From contig JAUJPF010000024.1 in NCBI GenBank assembly GCA_030447275.1, positions 1 to 58,201 of the forward strand: DNA of 58,201 bases, read 5' to 3'. The translations under genes were made by a program, and so were the position numbers. The stretch comes from Solirubrobacteraceae bacterium (GTDB lineage: Bacteria > Actinomycetota > Thermoleophilia > Solirubrobacterales > Solirubrobacteraceae). Shown piece after piece: positions 55,691 to 58,201 of this stretch; the first letter of the stretch is position 1; each line of letters opens with the position of its first letter. The notes beneath the pieces are model-generated. The model ran no database searches and was not told the origin of the DNA. It saw nothing but the letters and a program-made list of their open reading frames with translations.

Positions 55691-56625
55691 ACCGACGAGC
55701 CGGCGACGGCCAGGTCGAGCACCCGCCCGACCAGCTCGTCGAAGCTGATCCCCGCGGCCTCGGCCGCCTGCGGGAGCAGCGAGGTCTCGGTGAGGCCGGG
55801 CACGGTGTTGATCTCGAGCAGCTGCGGCACGCCGCCCGCGTCGAGCATGAGGTCGACGCGCGCGAACCCCTGGCAGTCGAGCAGGCGGTAGGCGGCGATC
55901 GCGGTGTCGTGGACGCGCGTGGACATGTCGTCGCCGAGGTCGGCGGGGCAGACGAAGTCGGTGCGCCCGATCTCGTAGCGCGCCTCGAAGTCGTAGAAGT
56001 CCTCGTCGCGCGGTATCGCCTCGACGATCGGCAGCGGCTCACCGTCGAGCACCGACACCGCGAGCTCGCGCCCGCGCACGTGGCGCTCGAGCAGGACCTT
56101 CCCGTCGTAGGAGAACGCCGCGACGAGCGCGCCGGGCACGTCCGCCGCGCTCTGGGCGAACTTGATGCCGAGCGCCGAGCCCTGGCGGGCGGGCTTGACG
56201 ACGATGGGGAAGTCGAGCCGGTCCTCGATCGCCGGCAGCGCGTCGGCGGCCCCGAGCTGCTTGAACGCGGCCTCGCTGAACGCGAAGAAGTCCGGCGTCG
56301 GCAGGCCGGCGTCGCGGAACGCGTGCTTGGAGAGGACCTTGTCGGCGCAGCGGATGCACGAGGACACGCCGGAGCCGGTGTACGGCACGCCGACCAGTTC
56401 GAGCAGCTCCTGGACCGTCCCGTCCTCGCCGTCGCGGCCGTGCAGCGCGACGAACGCGACGTCCGGAGCCGCGGCGCGCAGCGCGCTCACGAGGTCGTGC
56501 CCGACGTCGATCGCCACGACGTCGTGGCCGAGGCGCTCGAGCGCGTCCTGCACGCGCGCGCCCGAGGTGAGCGACACGTTGCGCTCGAGCGAGCGGCCGC
56601 CCTTGAGGACGGCGACGGTGCTCAC
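55687..56625 (-). CDS. ddl: D-alanine--D-alanine ligase (copy 2)
   Basis: The 312-residue product begins STVAVLKGGRSLERNVSLTS and has FVALHGRDGEDGTVQELLEL, the ATP-grasp loop QGSALGIKF, FYDFEARYEIGRTDFVCPAD and LARVDLM-type closing residues (ARVDLMLDAGGVPQLLEINT). The Tyr pair again points to D-Ala. It differs clearly from copy 1. GTG 56625 overlaps the aminotransferase stop codon (GTGA), so the two are co-translated. No frameshift is seen here. Confidence 0.95.
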   Translation of the reverse strand: MSTVAVLKGGRSLERNVSLTSGARVQDALERLGHDVVAIDVGHDLVSALRAAAPDVAFVALHGRDGEDGTVQELLELVGVPYTGSGVSSCIRCADKVLSKHAFRDAGLPTPDFFAFSEAAFKQLGAADALPAIEDRLDFPIVVKPARQGSALGIKFAQSAADVPGALVAAFSYDGKVLLERHVRGRELAVSVLDGEPLPIVEAIPRDEDFYDFEARYEIGRTDFVCPADLGDDMSTRVHDTAIAAYRLLDCQGFARVDLMLDAGGVPQLLEINTVPGLTETSLLPQAAEAAGISFDELVGRVLDLAVAGSSV

Positions 56626-57974
56626 GAGGCGCGGCGCGGCATGCGGACCACGTTGGCGGCGGGCGGCGCGGGCGGCTCCTCCTCGCGCCGCGGCGCGGCC
56701 GGGGGCCGGCCCGTGAGCGTCCCGTACAGCTCGAGCTGCTCGCGCACGATCTCGCCGATCCGCCGGATCCCCTCGCGGATGTCGTCGTCGCCGACGCCCG
56801 AGAAGTTCAGCCGCATGCTCGACCCGCCGCGCCCGTCGAGGAACGCGGCGCGGCCCGGGACGAACGCGACGTTCTCCTGGAGCGCGCGGGCGAGCAGGTC
56901 CGTCGTGTCGAGGTAGTCGGGCAGCGTGGCCCACACGAAGAGGCCGCCCTGCGGGCGGGTCCACTCCGACTCGGCCGGGAAGCACTCGGCGAGCGCGCCG
57001 AGCATCACGTCGCGCCGGCGGCGGTAGATCGCCACGAGCGAGTCGAGGTAGTCCTGCCAGCGGCCCGAGTCGAAGTACGCGGCGACGAAGGCCTGCGACA
57101 TCGACGACGAGCAGAGGTCGACCGACTGCTTGCCCACGTTCATCTTCTGGAGGACCGGCCGCGGCGCGGTGGTCCAGCCGAGGCGGATCCCGGGCGAGAG
57201 GATCTTCGAGAACGTGCCGAGGTAGACGACGAACTGCTCCGTGTCGAGCGAGCGCAGCGTCGGGAGCCGCTCGCCCTCGTAGCGCAGGAGGCCGTACGGG
57301 TTGTCCTCGAGCACGAGCAGCTCGCGCTCCGCGGCGATCTCGACGAGCCGCTTGCGCCGGGGGAGCGACATCGTGACGCCGCCCGGGTTCTGGAAGCTCG
57401 GGACGGTGTAGATGAACTTGGGGCGCCGGCCCTCGCGGTCGAGCCGCGCGAGCGTCTCCTCCAGCTCGTCGATGCGCATCCCGTCCTCGTCGATGGCCAC
57501 CTGCACGACGTCCGCCTCATACGAGGTGAAGGCGGGGATCGCGCCGGGGTAGGTCGGCGCCTCGGCGACGATGACGTCGCCCGGGTCGATCAGCGTCTTG
57601 CACAGCAGGTCGATCACCTGCTGGCCGCCGGTGGTGACGAGGACGTCGTCGGCGTCGACCGCCGTCCCCTCCTCGGCCATGACCTCGGCGATGCACCGTT
57701 TGACGGTCTGCTGGCCCTCCGTCGGCCCGTACTGGAGCGCCTTCGCGCAGGCCTCGTCGGCGACGCGCCGCATGATCGCGGCGTAGCTGTCGGGCGGGAA
57801 CGTCGAGGTGTCGGGCAGCCCGCCGGCCAGCGAGATGACCTCCGGGCGCTCGGTGACCGCCATGAGGTCGCGCATGGCCGACGAGGTCATGACCTTCGTA
57901 CGCTGGGCGAACAGGCCGGCGTAGCGCTCGAGGTCACGGGCGGAGCGCCCGGGTGGTTTTGGCCTTGAGCTCAT
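56622..57974 (-). CDS. PLP-dependent aminotransferase (LysN/ARO8-like class I)
   Basis: The 450-residue product starts at MSSRPKPPGRSARDLERYAG; the frame continues to 58124 but without similarity. Fold-type I features are clear: VISLAGGLPDTSTFPPDSYA, LQYGPTEGQQTVKRCIAEVM, TTGGQQVIDLLCKTLIDPGD, VPSFQNPGGVTMSLPRRKRL, the PLP lysine in YLGTFSKILSPGIRLGWTT and MRLNFSG. The class includes 2-aminoadipate and aromatic aminotransferases; the substrate is not decided. A basic tail (NVVRMPRRAS) follows a Pro/Glu-rich linker. Confidence 0.92.
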   Translation of the reverse strand: MSSRPKPPGRSARDLERYAGLFAQRTKVMTSSAMRDLMAVTERPEVISLAGGLPDTSTFPPDSYAAIMRRVADEACAKALQYGPTEGQQTVKRCIAEVMAEEGTAVDADDVLVTTGGQQVIDLLCKTLIDPGDVIVAEAPTYPGAIPAFTSYEADVVQVAIDEDGMRIDELEETLARLDREGRRPKFIYTVPSFQNPGGVTMSLPRRKRLVEIAAERELLVLEDNPYGLLRYEGERLPTLRSLDTEQFVVYLGTFSKILSPGIRLGWTTAPRPVLQKMNVGKQSVDLCSSSMSQAFVAAYFDSGRWQDYLDSLVAIYRRRRDVMLGALAECFPAESEWTRPQGGLFVWATLPDYLDTTDLLARALQENVAFVPGRAAFLDGRGGSSMRLNFSGVGDDDIREGIRRIGEIVREQLELYGTLTGRPPAAPRREEEPPAPPAANVVRMPRRAS

Positions 57975-58010
57975 CGGGGCAACGGGCAACAGGCTACCTC
58001 CGTCGACATC

Positions 58011-58127
58011 ATGGACACCGTCTTCGACATCCTCACCGGCGCCGGCCGCGGCGCCGCCGCCGGCGACCGGCCCATCCACCCCCCGCTCGTCGCGGGCGCG
58101 GCCCCCACCGCGAACCATCTCCACGAT
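58011..58127 (+). CDS. 5' end of an unidentified rightward gene, cut by the contig end
   Basis: ATG 58011 starts MDTVFDILTGAGRGAAAGDR with high-GC codons for about 39 residues. The open frame carries on to 58201, but the last 74 bases are adapter sequence, so those codons are artefact. No family can be named. Confidence 0.35.
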
Positions 58128-58201
58128 ATATCCGAAGAGCGGCGTGTATGGAAACAGTGTGTCGAGAAGTGTATGTCTCGGTGGTGGGGGGAGCAGTTAA
58201 A
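58128..58201 (+). other. residual Illumina TruSeq adapter with index (not genomic)
   Basis: The sequence follows the reverse complement of the TruSeq P5 adapter. 58128-58140 matches AGATCGGAAGAGC at 11 of 13 bases, and 58141-58160 matches GTCGTGTAGGGAAAGAGTGT at 17 of 20. Eight bases (GTCGAGAA, 58161-58168) stand exactly where the i5 index belongs. Then GTGTA.ATCTCGGTGGT-like sequence follows from 58169, ending in G-rich miscalls and TTAAA. The organism's DNA ends at about 58127. Confidence 0.93.

Noticed and set aside
58130..58201. Low-GC end of the window as a horizontally acquired island or att site
   Set aside because: It matches Illumina adapter sequence in order and spacing.

Overview
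The window looks like the replication-origin region of a motile, very high-GC actinobacterium, most like the Thermoleophilia/Solirubrobacterales. This is inferred from gene content and codon use: a mycobacterial-type fhaA-fhaB-pstP-rodA-pbpA-pknB cluster, a WhiG/FliA sigma factor, TTGTCCACA DnaA-box chemistry, many overlapping GTGA/ATGA junctions, and a complete set of flagellar genes, which most actinobacteria lack. No phylogenetic search could be run.

Region 1 (1-17.7 kb) is a flagellar gene block. Leftward genes are fliH-position/fliG-fliF-fliE-flgC-flgB, then fliT-like/fliS/fliD/flaG-like, then a large TPR-glycosyltransferase. Rightward genes are the sigma-28 factor, a hypothetical gene, flgF/G, flgG, flgJ-like, flgN, flgK, flgL, fliW, csrA and flagellin fliC. 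A FliK-like/FlhB-C-like pair is read leftward between them. Five matches to a sigma-28 promoter, all T(A/C)AA-N15-NCCGAYNA, head five of these units, including the early basal-body operon. The fliC leader carries CsrA-type GGA motifs, which fits FliW-CsrA-flagellin control.

Region 2 (17.7-34 kb) is cell-wall growth and Ser/Thr phospho-signalling: a DsbA-like protein, three eukaryotic-like kinases with different non-kinase parts, a PP2C phosphatase, two FHA proteins, a RodA/FtsW transporter-polymerase, a class B penicillin-binding protein and a D-Ala-D-Ala ligase. A CARDB-like membrane protein, a DUF4446 protein, prephenate dehydratase, an HNH nuclease and a lipoprotein follow.

Region 3 (34-49.1 kb) is the origin. 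Leftward are dnaA-dnaN-recF-dciA-gyrB-gyrA; rightward are rpmH-rnpA-yidD-yidC-jag-(LAGLIDADG-like)-rsmG-parA-parB and tRNA-Ile. A good DnaA box lies in the 94-bp dnaA-rpmH gap, and a parS-like half-site cluster lies near jag/rsmG.

Region 4 (49.1-58.1 kb) holds a histidine kinase and response regulator, two small related hypothetical genes, a secreted LVIVD/choice-of-anchor-type protein, a bifunctional nuclease, a second D-Ala-D-Ala ligase and a PLP aminotransferase.

Two quality problems affect interpretation. From about 40.7 to 55.3 kb almost every gene, including essential ones, is broken by single-base indels that restore a normal protein when corrected; I treat these as intact genes in poor sequence. 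The last 74 bases (58128-58201) are recognisable Illumina adapter with an index, not genome. Isolated single-base shifts also occur in the sigma factor, flagellin and gyrA.
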